From NCBI RefSeq assembly GCF_007066085.1, contig NZ_CP041405.1:1488001-1552000 (forward strand): 64,000 nt of DNA, read 5' to 3'. The DNA comes from Paenibacillus thiaminolyticus. GTDB lineage: Bacteria; Bacillota; Bacilli; Paenibacillales; Paenibacillaceae. The notes below the pieces were generated by a model that had not been told where the DNA came from, did not search any database, and saw only the letters and a program-made list of their open reading frames with translations. A program made the position numbers and the translations under genes. Of the stretch, positions 63,170 to 64,000 are shown piece by piece (within the stretch, counting starts at the first letter, position 1; each line of letters opens with the position of its first letter).

Positions 63170-63769
63170 TTATTTGGCCAAATAGCCACGCTCGACCGCT
63201 TGCTGGACCAGCTTTTCCGCGAACCTGCCCAACTGCTGCGATCCTTCCTTGATTCCCCCGATGCGGGCCAGAACCCGATCGCTGGTGATCCCATGCTCCT
63301 GCCATGATTTCCCTTCTGTCGTATAGTTATGAATCAGAGGCTGCAGCCGGTCCAGCGCTGCCGCATATTGGGCCTCTGGCGTCTGGCGCTGCTCGAATTC
63401 CATCCAGAGCTGCATCATTTCATTTTTCTGTTCCTCCGGCAGCATGCCGAACAGCCGCTTCGCAGCCTTCGACTCCCTGGCGAATTTGTCTTCATGCCCC
63501 TGCGCATCATAGGCGAACGTGTCTCCGGCGTCAATCTCCACGATATCGTGAATGATAAGCATCTTCAGCACGCGCAGCAGGTTCAGATTCCGCTCGTTGG
63601 CGTACTCGTGCAGCAGTATCGCCATCACTGTCAAATGCCATGTGTGCTCGGCGTCATTCTCATGCCGGCTCCGATCCAGCAGATACGATTGCCGGAAGAC
63701 CGATTTCAATTTATCCACTTCTTTGATGAACTCGATATGCATTTCCAGTCTATCCTGCATGGATGCCAT
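63170..63769 (-). CDS. HD-domain phosphohydrolase (YfbR/HDDC2-like)
   Basis: 199 aa. The metal site is RHENDAEHTWHLT (His), MLIIHDIVEIDAGDT (HD pair), and a distal Asp in ALDRLQPLIH. This is the HDDC2/YfbR group of 5'-deoxynucleotidases. RBS AAGGAGGT precedes ATG 63769. It starts a leftward group that includes the BadF-type gene. Activity is inferred. Confidence 0.85.
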   Translation of the reverse strand: MASMQDRLEMHIEFIKEVDKLKSVFRQSYLLDRSRHENDAEHTWHLTVMAILLHEYANERNLNLLRVLKMLIIHDIVEIDAGDTFAYDAQGHEDKFARESKAAKRLFGMLPEEQKNEMMQLWMEFEQRQTPEAQYAAALDRLQPLIHNYTTEGKSWQEHGITSDRVLARIGGIKEGSQQLGRFAEKLVQQAVERGYLAK

Positions 63770-63867
63770 TCGTCCAACCTCCTTCAGCCTGTATTTCCCC
63801 GAAAGAGCGGTTCACGTCCGCGATCCGCCCCTTGGGATCGGTTGGCCCCCCTCAGTGCTCCGCGCGC

Positions 63868-64000
63868 TTACCGTTCCTCCCGATGAATGACAGCGACACT
63901 GGTCTGGCGGTTATTGAACGGATCATAGCCGTTCAGTATGCGGCCATGAATGATGCCGTAGCGGCCCAGACGCCGATGCAGCCACACTTCCGGCTCTTCG
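63868..64000 (-). CDS. C-terminal fragment of an unidentified gene cut by the window edge
   Basis: 44 codons ending at TAA 63868-63870: the visible part contains EVWLHRRLGRYGIIHGRIL and YDPFNNRQTSVAVIHREER. No family recognised. The start is beyond 64000. It lies 98 bp upstream of the HD gene on the same strand. Confidence 0.6.
   Translation of the reverse strand, partial: EEPEVWLHRRLGRYGIIHGRILNGYDPFNNRQTSVAVIHREER

Overview
The window (about 64 kb, moderately high GC for a Bacillota) most likely comes from a Paenibacillus-type spore former. The reasons are strong AGGAGG-type ribosome binding sites, a KinB-like phosphorelay kinase, copper-amine-oxidase-N and DUF2642 proteins, and a YukD/EssC/WXG100 secretion locus next to GC-rich housekeeping genes. 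No rRNA, tRNA or CRISPR was seen.

Left edge (1-3.6 kb): the C-terminus of a HelD-like helicase, a KinB-like histidine kinase and a phytoene-desaturase-like flavoprotein. Biosynthetic island (about 3.6-31.9 kb): one leftward operon in assembly order. It encodes a fatty acyl-AMP ligase, a PKS (ACP-KS-AT-ACP), an NRPS (C-A-T-C-A-T), a PKS (KS-AT-ACP) and an NRPS (C-A[Thr]-N-methyltransferase-T-reductase). These are followed by a free methyltransferase, two MFS exporters and a MacB-like ABC transporter. The predicted product is a lipopeptide: fatty acid, malonate, two amino acids, malonate, then N-methyl-threonine released as an aldehyde or alcohol. Neither PKS module has a ketoreductase, so both beta-carbons should stay as ketones. 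A perfect 92-bp direct repeat (3505-3596 and 31845-31936) brackets the whole cluster. The repeat carries the likely promoter and RBS of the flavoprotein gene, so the right copy points into the biosynthetic operon.

31.1-34.1 kb is AT-rich and looks acquired: an IS630 transposase remnant, then an AraC regulator and an MFS pump whose 3' ends overlap. The pump's Shine-Dalgarno sequence can be locked in a hairpin. 34.2-37.2 kb is a TetR-controlled ABC-2 drug exporter. 37.5-44 kb holds a secreted copper-amine-oxidase-N protein and a complete oligopeptide ABC importer. 44.3-48.3 kb has small housekeeping or spore-type genes, including a HAD-fold protein whose nucleophile Asp is replaced by Asn.

48.4-59.3 kb is a compact type VII (WXG100) secretion operon. 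It encodes a YukD ubiquitin-like protein, an EssC ATPase without FHA domains, an uncharacterised protein, a glycine-rich WXG-like candidate substrate, a DUF4176 protein and a WXG100 protein. After these come a kinase-TM-coiled-coil protein, a vWA protein and a PP2C phosphatase. EsaA and EssA are not present. The kinase/vWA/phosphatase set resembles the TerY-P triad, and the kinase protein has an EssB-like layout. 59.3-60.6 kb is non-coding, with two related tandem-repeat arrays in opposite orientation. The right end carries DUF1992, phosphotransferase, BadF-type kinase and HD-domain genes, then a partial gene.
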